Source: Amblyornis subalaris (lineage: Eukaryota; Chordata; Aves; Passeriformes; Ptilonorhynchidae). Taken from it: a stretch of 64,000 nt of DNA. The DNA is taken from positions 10,115,480 to 10,179,479 of the forward strand of contig JACAXG010000012.1 in the NCBI GenBank assembly GCA_018881555.1. The letters run 5' to 3'. This document shows positions 37,801 to 50,390 of this stretch, piece after piece. The notes under the pieces are model-generated. The model was not told the DNA's origin and searched no databases. It saw only the letters and a list, made by a program, of their open reading frames with translations. Made by a program: the position numbers and the translations under genes. The stretch's first letter is position 1. The number at the start of each line of letters is the position of its first letter.

Positions 37801-39143
37801 TTCTGCTCAGCCAGTAAATTGTTATACAGCAATGAACTTCTTNATATATATTGATATACACAGATTTAGCTATTAATCATTAAATATAACTTTTAACACA
37901 ATCAAACATTAATCATTAATTGCCAGTTTGTCACAGTCTTAGTAGTCTCTTAAGTGAGCAAAAGCCACATTTATTGTAGATTTTAGGCATTGATTCCCTA
38001 GATAATGAATACATATTTTTCCTATTACACTAGTGAGGTATTATCAAGGTCTTCACTGACAACTGTCTTCTCTGAAGCTTATAAACCAAATGCATCTTGC
38101 ATTTTTCCCTCTGAAAAGAAAATTGTTTACAGAATGTGATGTGCATTCATTCATGCTCTTCCTTACAAGTCAGTTTGCCTCTGGATTTCCATTTTGCAAG
38201 ACTTGCAGAACTTAAAAGGACATGAGGCAAAAATTTGTGAATCAAAACTTACTAATTCTGTAGTACTCTCCTAAATACCAAACCACCGAGAGTCCTCACT
38301 CCTGTAGCTGTCCCCTATATTAGTTCCATCTCTCCAGACTATCCTTCTTGCCACATGTCTTTCTGCATATCCCTTTCTAGCCAATCTCTTCTTCTCTTTG
38401 GACAGCAGCAGAGATTTTCTAGGATTTTGCCTTTTTAACTTAGTACTCAGATCCCTTTCCAAACCTCTATCACATTGACACCATATTGCAAGTAGTTTTC
38501 CCCTTCCAGCACCCAGTTGAGCACCTCCTTAGTTCAGATGACAGATGTCTACAGTAAGACANTGAGTTCTCCAAAAGTTCTATGTGCCACTCTAGTTGAG
38601 CTTCTCAGTACATTAATGAAACAAACTCCTGGTCAGTNTGCCTCTATTCCCCTGCTCTTCCAACACCGTCTCACCCCTTCCTTTCTGTTTCTTGCCCCTT
38701 CTGAGAAACAAAACCAATGAAAAATAAAAATTAAACATAAGGGTGCTTAAAATCTGTGAAGACAGTTTCCTTGTGCCCACACAGCATGCCTGGGTGGGTG
38801 ACAACAGTAGAGCAAAAACACACTGCCTATCCTCATTGCTTTCCCACACTGCAGATACAATGCATGGCACAGGAGTCTCAGGAATTCATGGCTTCTGCAC
38901 CACAGTGTGTATCTTTTGTGATTTGGATATTTGGTATTTGAGTCTAAAATAAAAGGCAAGCAGTGCAAAAACAAAGAAGCAAAATCACTCCAGCTAGATA
39001 AGCCCATTAATCAAAATGTGAGTAACTGCACAGCAATCACTTACCTGTATGCAAAACCTAACAGCAATGAACCAGGGTAATACAGCAATGAATGAGGGTA
39101 ATAAATGGCACAGCTACATGCTTTTGGTTCACTTGAGTGCACA
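34808..39143. other. Unique non-coding sequence
   Basis: No supported gene. A GC-rich patch at about 35880-36110 has no CpG enrichment. At 38271-38462 the minus strand is purine-rich and reads as a basic peptide, without good splice sites. At 38613-38715 a strong minus-strand acceptor (GGTTTTGTTTCTCAG) precedes a short open stretch. None is convincing. Confidence 0.5.
39061..39102. repeat. 21-bp tandem duplication, two copies
   Basis: ACAGCAATGAACCAGGGTAA at 39061 recurs in tandem from 39082 with two differences in 21 positions. It lies 40 bases from the hairpin at 39144-39167. Confidence 0.8.
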
Positions 39144-39167
39144 ACACGTCAAAAACTTTTGACGTGT
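39144..39167. repeat. Perfect 11-bp inverted repeat with 2-nt loop
   Basis: The arm ACACGTCAAAA (39144-39154) and its exact complement TTTTGACGTGT (39157-39167) are separated by only AC. Each arm contains TGACGTGT in opposite orientation, an ACGT-core motif like those bound by the CREB/ATF and XBP1 families. It could extrude as a cruciform or be a paired binding site. Function is inference only. Confidence 0.85.
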
Positions 39168-39390
39168 GTTATTTCTCATTAAAAAAAAGTAACAAAACAG
39201 TCTGTAGCTCTACTGCATTAACAGTAACTTCAGAAGAGAAAAATTATAGCAAATACTTCTACCTTTACTTTAAAAAAAAAATCAGAACAGCCAGCAACAG
39301 GATCAACTGTTGAGCCACCTAATTAACACACAATTATTTAAGAACCAGTTGGTACAATTGAACATCCTTCCCATATAGCAGTCGAGAACA

Positions 39391-39408
39391 TTTTTTTAAA
39401 AAAAAAAA
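39391..39408. repeat. T7-A11 run
   Basis: Seven T residues run directly into eleven A residues. This is low-complexity, self-complementary sequence with no recognised element beside it. Confidence 0.75.
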
Positions 39409-39650
39409 GTGTAGCTTAAGGCACACTGGAAACCAAGGGTCTCCACTTAATTCACAGAGTGGTTTTCTTTAAATCAGAAAAACAGTCAGAACAGGTGGTG
39501 ACTTGAATACCAACAGGGCAGAGTGGATGTAAAGGCAGTGGGACACACGGTGATTTTGGCCTACAGCAGCCTTCCCCCGAAGGGACAGCAGCCCTGAGGA
39601 GCTTGGCAGAAGGAAGCAAGGGTACTGGCTCGGATGCATAGCAGGCAGGG

Positions 39651-39669
39651 GGCAGCAGCTCCTGCTGCC
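39651..39669. repeat. 8-bp GC-rich hairpin
   Basis: GGCAGCAG and CTGCTGCC face each other across a CTC loop within the GC-rich patch at 39540-39740. It would be stable as RNA on either strand. There is no T run to make it a terminator and no reason to call it a miRNA precursor, as the stem is far too short. Confidence 0.6.
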
Positions 39670-39748
39670 TGGCTCCCTGTTGTGCCCACCCAGCCAGCCC
39701 TGCTGCCTCTCTGCCCTTCCCAGGTCAGGGCATTTCAGAAGGGATTAC

Positions 39749-39833
39749 CTGGGCGAAGGACAAAGAACTCATCTGTGTGGGCTTTGNTTTAGCCCTGTAA
39801 CCACCGCCTGTACTGCTCAGATCTCTGGGTATC
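39749..39833 (-). other. Candidate 85-nt exon (minus strand), unproven
   Basis: On the minus strand the acceptor CTTATCATGTTGTTGGTAAG, or the later CAG giving an end at 39824, leads to an open segment. It finishes at TTCGCCCAG|GTAATC, a good donor. It reads IPRDLSSTGGGYRAK, one ambiguous residue, then KPTQMSSLSFAQ, leaving in phase 0. The acceptor is only moderate because two AGs compete. No family is recognised. Confidence 0.13.
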
Positions 39834-42800
39834 CTTACCAACAACATGATAAGCAATAAAAAGTAAAATTGGGAAATGGGAAAAATAGCATTCTTGTTAA
39901 GGGTTATTTTTTCCCTCTTTATGTAACAAAATATCAAATGAGGTCTAAGGAAGTATTCTTTCCCTACACAGTTACCCATCAGGCTTCGATTTAAAAAGCA
40001 TCCATATTAAGAATAGAAAAGGACATGCTGAGGTTCGAACAGGGGATTAAATCCAGTTCTCATGGGGTTTAACACCAGGAAAATATTAAAAGGCTTGTCT
40101 TGAATAACAATATCCTTAAGAGTAATATTTATCTGCTTTGTTGAACTGGGGTCATGAGGGAACTGTAANCCTGAGGAACGGGCAGGTGGAATGGGGACCT
40201 GGGATAAAAACAATTTTAAATTACTATTAACATCACTTGCTGCAGGAGTCTATTTATGCGTTTTGGTTCATTTTGTTTCCATATTTATATGTCTTACAAT
40301 CACTAAGAGATGTGTCCATGCAAATGAGTGATTTGACTCAGAAGCGTGCCAATCCTGCCTGCTAAGAGAAGTTACACCATGCTGCAACCGACAGTGAGCT
40401 TACAAAGGAATGGAAAGAAAAAACGTCAATGAGTTACAAAAACTGGCACTGAATAAATATATGCTAAATACACATCCAACACCGTTACGTAGGTATGGGT
40501 GCTGTGAAATCTTGACACAAGCATACAAGCAAGGAAACTGATGAAACAGAACATAGATGCTTAATTTCTTTTGTTCTGTAGACAGTCTTCCTTACCTGCC
40601 CAATCTACATGAATAATTGACACATTAACACATATATACATACAAAAAAATTATATTACTGCAATACACATCTCAACTTACTCACAGGGACACATGCTAA
40701 TACAGGCANACCATTTCCACACTGGCCTTCACAACACGATTCACTGAGAACTAGGATTTATGTTTCTGCACTGCATGTCTATTATATTGTAGTCAGAAAG
40801 CATTCACAACAACATGAGCTAGATCACTCTGGCCATCACTCTCCTTACACTAAAGCCCTTTACATTCTTTTGGCAGGAAAAAAAAAAGAAAAAAATTAAA
40901 GCAACTGTAAATCTAACTGGTCCCCATTAACTGCTTTATATTAATATGCAAACATCCATTTTCACACTGTCACAGACACAAGGCTNGAGTGAGACACTCA
41001 ACCCTCCACCGAGTCCCTAGGCCCTTTTAAAAGAAAAACCAAAATACACAACTTGATAGGGAAAAAGCCCACAGTCAAATGTAATTACTGCCATTTTACT
41101 TTGGGTCCCAGGAGACCAATGCAAAAATGCTGATTGGTTGACTGAACTGAAAAGTTAGTCCCAGATGACATGGAATAGGATGGTTATTGGATTTCTCCTG
41201 CAATACAGTTCACAAGAATACCAGATCACGGTGCCATCCCGCATCCCATGTAGGGACTCCCAAGGCTGCCCAAGAGGTGCCCTGGGCTGCCAGTCCCCCA
41301 CCCCACGGGCTAGCCAGCTTTGCTTGGTGCCGTGTGTCCAAAAAGCACCAGCAGCTCCAGCAAACAACGTTCAGAGTAGCAAAAGGGAAAAGCAGCCTGA
41401 TGCCACCTGTTAGACTTCATTGCTGCAAGGATTGTAGCTGGTATGGAGGAGGTAGCAACCATCTGCCACAGCCACAAGTGAGCGTGCCGAACACCACTAG
41501 CTCGGAGCAGGCAAACAGCAGCGAAAGAGCAGGCATCTTCCTGACAAAACAGAGACTTAATTGTTGAAGAGCCTGATTCCTTTTAAGGTTACTTAACACT
41601 CTCGACCATGTGACATTGTGTAAATTAAGTGTTGTCTTTCACCAGCTGAATTTCAAATCAGACAGATCTGCAATTTACATGAATGACATTAAAGGTGGAA
41701 AAAGCCCAGCCCTTCTTCCTTGTCTTCATATGTCAGAAAAACATGATGACCCTTTCTTTGATCCATTCTGGCACACATATAATACTAAGGACTCTGCAAA
41801 ACAAAAGCCTTTTAAATCAGGTTCTAAGTAACACTCTTCTCCATGTCTCAGTTACTATGTCTATAAAATTACAGATATGGCCTCAGTTTGCAGGCATGGA
41901 AGGCAAAGTAATCATTGCCTGAGCAACGCTAAGCTATTATACTAATGAGGACCAAGGGAAAGCGCATGAGTTAGTTAATAATCCTATCCTGAAAGCATCA
42001 CTTCAACAGCATGTAGGAAATATAGCCTGGGGCGCACACACAACAATGACAAAAACAAAGAGCTGATCATTAGGTGAAGAGCCACTCCTGTGTGCTGGAT
42101 ATACAGGAGTGTCAGAGAGAACATTCTGTGTGGTCAATGTAACCACAAAGGAGAGCATTAAAACATATGCACANGCTAAGCTACGGCATGACCACCCGGG
42201 CCATCTTAAATCTGCCACTCTCTCCCCAGGGCTGACTTCACCACCACACTGATGATCTTTTAATGTAGGAAAAGCTGTATGGTTTTGGGAGACAAAGAAA
42301 AATGCAACCCTACTCAGTTATTTAGGTGAGTCTTAAAGAAAAAACCCACACATGGCAAAATGCCCCATATCCAAGCCCTCACAAGGCTGAGAACTGCCTC
42401 CCTGAGCAAACAGGAGCGAGGAGCATGCTAGCTCCAGNCACAGACCAGCCCTGAAGGACCCCAGAGGCCAAGGAGAGGGCCTTCACATGAGCTGGATGAA
42501 GGAGCAGCACTTCCTTCCTGCCTTTCACAAAGCAAACACAAATTACATGGAAATAGTAAGGGGAGAAATATCCAGCATGTTCTTCCAACACAAGTGGGAG
42601 AAGAGCCAGAGAGAGTGCACTGTGTGGAGAGCTGTAAAGAAAGATGCCAAACAGTTCTGGCACAAGCTTCCAGCACTGCAAGACAGCAGTAGGAGCACAG
42701 CTCTGGGTAAACAGAAGAATGTCTCAGTACTATACGGGCTGACGTTCGGGCGCAGCATCAGGCCTACAGACCACTACATACCTCAAATACTGCTTTTCTT

Positions 42801-45800
42801 AAATTAGTGTAACAAGAATAATGGAATGTAATCAACAACCCAAACCCGTTCTGTGAGATTTAACAGCATACAATACAGAGCAGAGCAATTTTTCAGTGGA
42901 TTAACCCTCATGTCTAAAGAGGGGTTAGACTAAGCTTAGCCAATACATGAGATCATCTGAGCATCTAGCAGTCCTGACAAGGCAAAAGCAAGCCTTAAGC
43001 AGCAATATTAACTTTACTTTAGGCTTTCCCTAAACACTGCTTTTAATTCCTCTTTTTTTAATGCTTCAAAGAAAGTTATTTTAAATACATGTAAACGCAA
43101 AGAAAAGGATCCATGTTTATATTTTCCTTCCTGAGAATCAAAATTGTTTAATTATAGATTCCCATATTAATTAGTGGTTTAAGATAGTTATGTCGTTCAC
43201 CTCGGTTATATAAAACCACTATATAACCATGTTCATGAAACATCCAAGGAAAAGTTATCCACACCTTATAACAGAAATTTAAGGTAAAGTATCTTGGAAG
43301 AAAGAATTAATTCAAAATCTAGCCCAAATTAATTCCAGTAAGATTTTGCTGATTGACTTAAATGGACTTTGGATTGAGTGTTTACTAGCTGTGCTCTTAG
43401 AAACCAGCAGTGAACATTAATTAACAAACGTTTTGATTTAAAGTACTCTCATTTTCAGTGTACTGTTCAGCTCCATTGCGCTGTTCCCCCACGAGTACTT
43501 ACAACCAATTTTACACTTGAACTTGCCAACAGTCAGTGCTTTCCCACTTAGGGGATTTGAAGCCAAAGTCTTTTAGCAAGTTAAATATTTTAAATCCTGA
43601 GTGGAGGGGAAGGAAGGTAGAAAACAGGAAGCATGCTGTATTCAAACAGTCTCTCCAATTTCAAGAAGCAAACAACACAACCACAAAAGGATTCTCAGTT
43701 TTCCATTCATCTCCCCACTGCCAGGAACAAAGTGACTACTTTGTTTCTTAAGAACATATACATGAGCAACAGATGATGCTTCTCTAGAAGAGACATGATT
43801 TTAAGAGTTAACAGCTATTTTTAGTAAACAGCTTGACTATAACCATACAGGTTTATAGTGGGCCCACCAGCAGTATGTTCTGGATCTCCACCTGGCACAT
43901 GCAAATGCTGTGGTGCCTCCACCAACAGCCCAGATAGACAATATCCACTCTGAGGGGAATCTTTGTGCTAGAGCCAAGGTGCAGCCTGGGGTACCCAGAA
44001 GCACAGAAAAAGCCATGATCTCACAACTGCCTAAGCTTCCCAAGCCCCAGTGGCTCCAATGTACACCCACAAATATCAACTATTTGGTCAATACATCTTT
44101 GCTATACTTGCTGCCCTCAAAGAAGGGAAAAAACACTAGAATTGTAAGGGAATAGAACTGATTTAACAAACATAAAGCTGGAAATGCTTTCTATAGATCT
44201 TCAGCTGCATTTAAACATGGTCTTCCCTCAGATCATCCTGAGCCACAATAAATATTTAGGATAGTTATTGCACTCAGGTTTGGAGGCAGTCCTAAGCCAC
44301 TATACTTTGATATACAAGCTCCCTCTGCCAGACTGCAAACAAACAAAATACTAATACTTCAACCTCTACAGCCAAGAAGACTCCAAAAATCCAAGCACAG
44401 CATGTGTGCTGCTCCAATGGGAGGGTCTCACCATATCCTCAAAGCCAGCAGAGCTGGCACTGGGCAGAGGAACACATTTGCACAGAGCTCTGGTGGCCAC
44501 AATTCCCCATTGCTGTGAGGAGCAAAGATCTCTCCCTCTCTTCAGCAGAATGGTCTCCTCCTACCTTGGAAAAGGAAACCACCAAAAGGAAAAAAAATGG
44601 GGGGAAAGGGAAATTCCCTATAGTCTGACTAAACACATTCTGGATTCCTGGTCTATGCCCAGCCTACTGACCACAACCAAATCCTTGTGGAGATATGGAG
44701 ACACTCTTCTTATGAGAAAGAAAATGCTACGTCAGGTACGAAGAGTTGAACTCCGCTGCCNACGGGGGAAAGCGCCCCACTTCCTGAGTAAACTGTCCCA
44801 GAACATGCTGCCTCCTATCAACATTAAGCTGGGGCTGGAAGAGTAAGAAAACAAGAGACAGGATGTTAGCACAGCATAGGAGACCATGCTGTACTGGCTT
44901 TAAATTCCTGCCTCTTTTGGGAGGGCTGTCACTGCTATCATACGGGTTTTCTTCCAATGTTACCATCAAAAAACGATTAGGCAGGTGGAAATCCTAAATT
45001 TTCAATTTGTTTACACTCTACATTTGACAATGGTTTATTCATAGCCAGAACGACTCCCCTGAGGAGCATTAATCAATTTCCTTTGCTGCACATGTATTTT
45101 TCACACAGTTTGCAGGCAGAAAAAATATTTTCAAGTGAGATAAAGCAATTGCAAGAAAACACACAAAAATCAGAGAGAATGACTTAGACGTTTTACCTGT
45201 TTTCTGTTTGTTTGGTTTTTGTCTAGTATTAGAAAAGAAATACCTAATGATACATTGCTAGACAGCAATTTGCTTCTATCTCAGTACTTTTAAAAGATAA
45301 AAAAGTTGTAAGACAGGCCAAGAATAATAAAAGTATTATTTCAAAGGTCTTCTAAAAGCTTTTTTTCCACAAAGGACACTCAGAAATGACTTGACTAAAT
45401 GGCTTTCTTGTCCATGTATACCATACAAATAACTCAACAGAAAAGAGGCTTTATGCCACATTAGTGCTTAACCCACTGTAACAAATTTTTACTTAAGCTC
45501 TGCAGTGATTGAGAAGCATCACAGAGCATATACATGTATGTAACAGACCAACTGATATCTGCACCACAGCAGTTAGCTGTCTTCTCCTCTTACACACAAC
45601 AAAATCAAGTTCTCTTCATTTAAATTTTTGGGATAGTTTTGCTCACTCCACCATTTATCTCTTTGCTCTTCCTTTGGCAAACTGACTCAAGGTACGTGCA
45701 GGAGTTAACAGTTTCCTGATACTGAAAATTTATCCTTACACATCACAAAATAGATTATTGAAGCCATTAGATGAATCTCCTCATCAGTTAATTAGTCACC

Positions 45801-47073
45801 TCTCAAGAAGCAGTCTGAAGACATGGAGGAGGGTCGTGGAGGTGGGAGTACAATTAGGTTTCAAAAGAAAGAGCAGCAGAAGAGTGGAATTGTTTTCTCC
45901 CTTTTATGAGGAAAGAAAAGGCAATGGGAGAAGGGATACTGAGCCATGACAACACTGTGATACCCTACACTACCCTTTCTGTCTTCAAGGCATCTTGGGG
46001 CGATCAGAACCACAGCCTGCAAAAAGGGAGGCTCTGGGTGCTCTCAGCTGCCTGGCAGGGCACAGCTCAGGAGTAGGATGAACAGCTGGAAGTGCTGTCT
46101 CAGCACATTTTGGTGTACCCAGCTGCCCAGCCTCACTTTCAGCAAGACAACCCAATATTGTCACAACTGACTGTGCAAAATCCTATTACACTTCAGCAGA
46201 GGAAGTGGTGGCACATATTTTCTCAGAGCTCCAGCAGAGAGAACAGTAAACAAGATCACACTTTTGATGTGTAAGTGATGGTAGTCAAGTTCAGCTCACC
46301 CAATTGCTCAAATTCAGACCTTGGTGACTGTCCAGGATCCAGGGATCAAGTCCCAGACCAGGAGAGTTGAGCATTCGATTATCCTTTCCCTACTGACTCG
46401 TATTTTGGCTTTCCTTGTGCTGCTTCAAGACACAAACACAAAGCAGCCACATCCTGCAAAGCACTGGAGTCCCCAGGCTGCCCCTAAGTTCGTAAACGTG
46501 GCTTGTCCAAGATCTCCTCAAGCAACACTGCATTCCAGGACAGTTTTGTTTTCTATGTTAGTAGCCTAGTAACTGTTTAATTAGTTGTATTAAGCCAAAG
46601 AGAGCAAGCAAATCTATTAATAAGCACCATTTTAAAACAGAGCTTTGGATAACTCAGGTTACTTCATAAAACTTGAACATAATTGAAGAAGAAATTACAC
46701 TCAAATGACTAAGTTTCAAAAATGGGCTGTTCAGCAGCACTCCATAAGAATTGCCTCAGATTTTTATGGCTAGCGAATAGCAAGATCTTATTTTTTTAAT
46801 TCTAGCAATTGTTACAGAGAATCCGTGCTGAAAAATAAAAATAGTTTCCTGCAAATAATCATGCACACATGATCAAAACCCTGCCACAAACACCACTTGT
46901 AGATTTTGCTGTATGTATTATACTACACAACTCTCTCTAGGGTATGCCCATCTTTAAAGCCCTTTCAACACACAAACACAAACTGTCTGTACATCAGCAA
47001 AGCAGCATGACTCAGCTGACAGCAAAACAGCTGGCACTGCAGTCTTGCACTGTCTCCTCTCCCATTTCCCCCT

Positions 47074-47085
47074 CACACACACACA
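47074..47085. repeat. (CA)6 microsatellite
   Basis: Six CA units within a C-rich patch. It is short and probably stable. Confidence 0.85.
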
Positions 47086-50000
47086 TATCAAGGGTTTTGT
47101 CGGGACTAGCTCTAACCTGGCCCCAGGCTGGACATTCAGTAGGAAGAACAGCATCCTCATGCCCCCGTCCTCCACAGACCCCAGCCGTGCTCCCCCCCTC
47201 AAGCCCCTCTGCAGCGAGATCCAAGGCACAATAACAGGGAACAATCAGGGGCTCAATTCAAGAGCACACTNCCTCTTGCTCTCAGCTGAAATGCTAAGAC
47301 AAATGCACCCAGAAGAGGCTGTTAATTGTTTCATGAAAGTGCAACAAACTAAGTACATCTATCTATGTGAAGAAATATTGATCAGTTGTCGGGNGGTTTT
47401 AACCAAACCATTAGGGCTTTGAGAAGAAGTAGATGCATTCTCCCTCGTTTCTTAATCCAGTTGCTTATATTTGTAAAAAGGCATTAACGCTAAGAAGATG
47501 TATTATCTCTGTGTTAGTTATCTTTGCTATAGATTATGAAAAATTCTGTTAAGAATTAACAATACCTCTATTTCACCTAAACAATACATGCTTGTGAAAA
47601 TGCACTACCCCTGGGATGTGCTGAGTGGGTAATGACGAGGTACTGTATATAAGTCATATTTTTTCTCCCAAACAATAAAAAGAAACAGCTCTACAGTTGT
47701 TTCCCCTAAAGGGAAGACAGCTCCATTTACAGGATGACATTCTTTGCTGAGGACGAATAACTCAGATACACATGATCCGATTCCCCATACACTGCCANCA
47801 GAACTGCCCAGCTTATCTCAGGGATGCTACCTTTGGGGGACTACATTCATCTGAGCCAGTAAACCACAGGTTGTTGGTTGTCAGAGCCATGGTTCCCAGA
47901 AAAGGTCTGGAAGACCAAGATGACTTCACCAGTTCAACAGCCTGCTTTCTTTGAATTTTTCAGAACTGAGACTTGTCTCCAGCTTGCTGCCTAGAGAATA
48001 AGAATCAAATAGCAAAGCTTTCTGTGCATGTAAACAAAATTACAGTCCTACTCACCCCTAAAACTCCAGTAGAAAACAGAATTTTTCAGAGACAATTGGA
48101 TCGAATGGAGCCACAAATACTCTCCTAACACCCGAGAAGATGGGCGGGGGTTTTGGCAATTGAGTTTAGACGCTTTTTACTTTATCTTCTTTACACCACG
48201 TAAAAGCTTTATAATGTTAATGCAAACCCATTACTCATGAAAGTGAGAATCCAAGGGTATCAGTGTGACCTACACAGGCTGTGAGCAAACTGAAAGAGCA
48301 AAACAGACGCCGACTTTCTTGTGATTGTCATCAAGATTTTTTCAGCAGATCAGACTGCTGTTAGGTAAACTGACTAAATAATGTTGAGGAAGTGTTTTTA
48401 GCTCTCTTTGAACTGTATCTTCAGAAGTCATTCACAGTGAAGGCCAAGCCAATGAAACCATCTACTGCTAATTTTGTTCACTAGCAAGAGCTAGCCTTTT
48501 TCAGTTGATTTTACATTTGCCAGCTTTCAACTCTGAGCTGAAATCTTCCATATCAGGTGCCTGCCTTGAAAGAATAAAAAAATTTAAAACTATCAAAATA
48601 ATTCAGCAGGGAAGCCAGGAAAAAATAAGTTGCCTTGCCAACATCTGAAGAAAGGTCAGGAGAAAGCTTCAAAGAAGTAACTGCACACAAGCACCTACAC
48701 TTTGAGTGCCTGACTTTGCGACCTTACTGTAAGACTATATGAAAGAGCTTTTTGTCATATACTATTAGATGGGGAGTCATTTACCAGTTAAGCTCACCTC
48801 ATCTCATAGTTTAAATGTGAAAAGCATATGATGCTGTTGTTGAAAATTGTCTTTTCCCAATAATTGGGCTAAGATGGGTCAATCACTTGTAGAAAGCTTG
48901 CAAGAATCAGGCCCTGGAGCATTTGCCTTTGCTTTCTGGAATCTGTTTCTATAAAAAAAATTATTGCACATATAGCCAAAGAATTAAAGAACTCCTTAGT
49001 TACTCATATTACACAAGTGATACCTAGCTTCCCCAGCAAACACAAAGTAGAGTCCATCTCTGATGTCTGCCCTTCCCTGCAGTCTTCCAAGATCATCAAC
49101 ATAAAACAATATTCACATCAAGCATGAACAGCAATGCAAGGGACAAGGAAGTGAAGAATCATCTCTTGTCATCTCTGTGCCATAGCAAACCCAGCAGAAA
49201 CTGAGTGTGTCAAGAAACAGAATGAGTAAGCAGTTAAGTGGGTGGTTCAATATGTTCATTTTCCTCCACTATTTCCATTTTAAGTATCAGCTTCCCAAAA
49301 TGTATTTAATTTCTACTATAAATTTTGATTCCCAAACTCTTACCATGCTGTTCAATGAAACAGTCTGTACATACACATGTAAAAGGAAATATTGCACAAA
49401 ACCCTAATGGCAGCAAAAGCCCTTGTATGAAATCTGTTGCAGCTACATTTACTTCCAGATCTAAAAAACGGTAAAAGATTTTTTGGCTGGATGGATCTAA
49501 AGATAAATGACAAGCAACCCCCTACCATGTTTCCTTCACTATGCAGTCTGCACTAAGCTTTCATCCAACAACAGCAGCAGACTGCTGACAGTGTAATTAA
49601 AGAGGTTTTTGTAGGCTCTTAATCACAATTGTAGCCTCTATTAGAGCAATATCCTTCTGACTGCTCATTAAAGCACAGCATTATGTTGGAATAACCACAT
49701 TCCATCACTCCAGTTATTTAACCTTTCGTATGTCCTGTAAATGCAACAGAATTGATGAAAATGCTTTTCTGCATGTTCCTCGTAACATGCAGAACACATC
49801 TGTCGTAACAGCCAGATGAAAAATCACTTCCCAGAGCTCCAGAAGGAATGAGAGCATCAGTAAAAGCCCTCTCTTTCTCTGCTCCCTACCATGGCAGGGT
49901 CTCACCAGTCCTACTCCATGAGCAATATGAATCAAGTAGTTTAATCAGAGAGAAAGGGGTCAAATGGGGGAAAATGTCTGTATCCAAGTGAGCAGGAGAG

Positions 50001-50210
50001 AAGCAAAAAGGAGGGCAGATCACAGCTTACAGTACCCAGTAAAAGACCACAGAAGGGGAGTTTGTCAAACAGTGCCCCTGCCAGCATCGTGCCTATCTCA
50101 GCATGCTTCCCACAAGAACAGATAGCACTGCAGTCAAGGGTGCCTGCTGCAGTTTTGTCCTACACCTGCAAACCATAAATATATGCCTACAGGAATAGAA
50201 GCACACTCAC

Positions 50211-50390
50211 TGAAGCAGAATCCCTGTACAAATCTAGTATGTTAGGCATTTCCTTCAACCAGACCTCAGGACGTTCAGGCTGGCATGGCAGCCAATGAAC
50301 TCCTCCTTTCATCTCGTAGGTAGATGAAGACACAGTTCCCCAATACTTCAGGATGAAGGAGTAAGCAGATTGTTCTTGTCTGTGCACCAC
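50211..50390 (-). other. Candidate 180-nt exon (minus strand), unproven
   Basis: On the minus strand the acceptor CTCTCTGGCTCAGTCAGTACAG is followed by 180 bases that end at GCTTCA|GTGAGT, a strong donor. Exactly one of three frames is open. It is in phase 0 at both ends, giving 60 residues that start VVHRQEQSAYSFILKYWGTV, include GGVHWLPCQPERPEVWLKEM in the middle and end near NILDLYRDSAS. Symmetric phase, both splice signals and a peptide rich in W, P and E rather than AT-biased residues make this the best exon-like segment in the window. I do not recognise the protein. A cassette exon, an exonised old repeat or chance are all possible. Confidence 0.22.

Noticed and set aside
40033..40040. 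GGTTCGAA resembling a tRNA B box
   Set aside because: Bases after the core do not fit a T arm, and no A box, acceptor stem or anticodon arm can be placed around it.
44406..44846. 146-codon open frame, plus strand
   Set aside because: No family resemblance, one ambiguous residue from an N, no convincing splice or promoter context, and a length compatible with chance.
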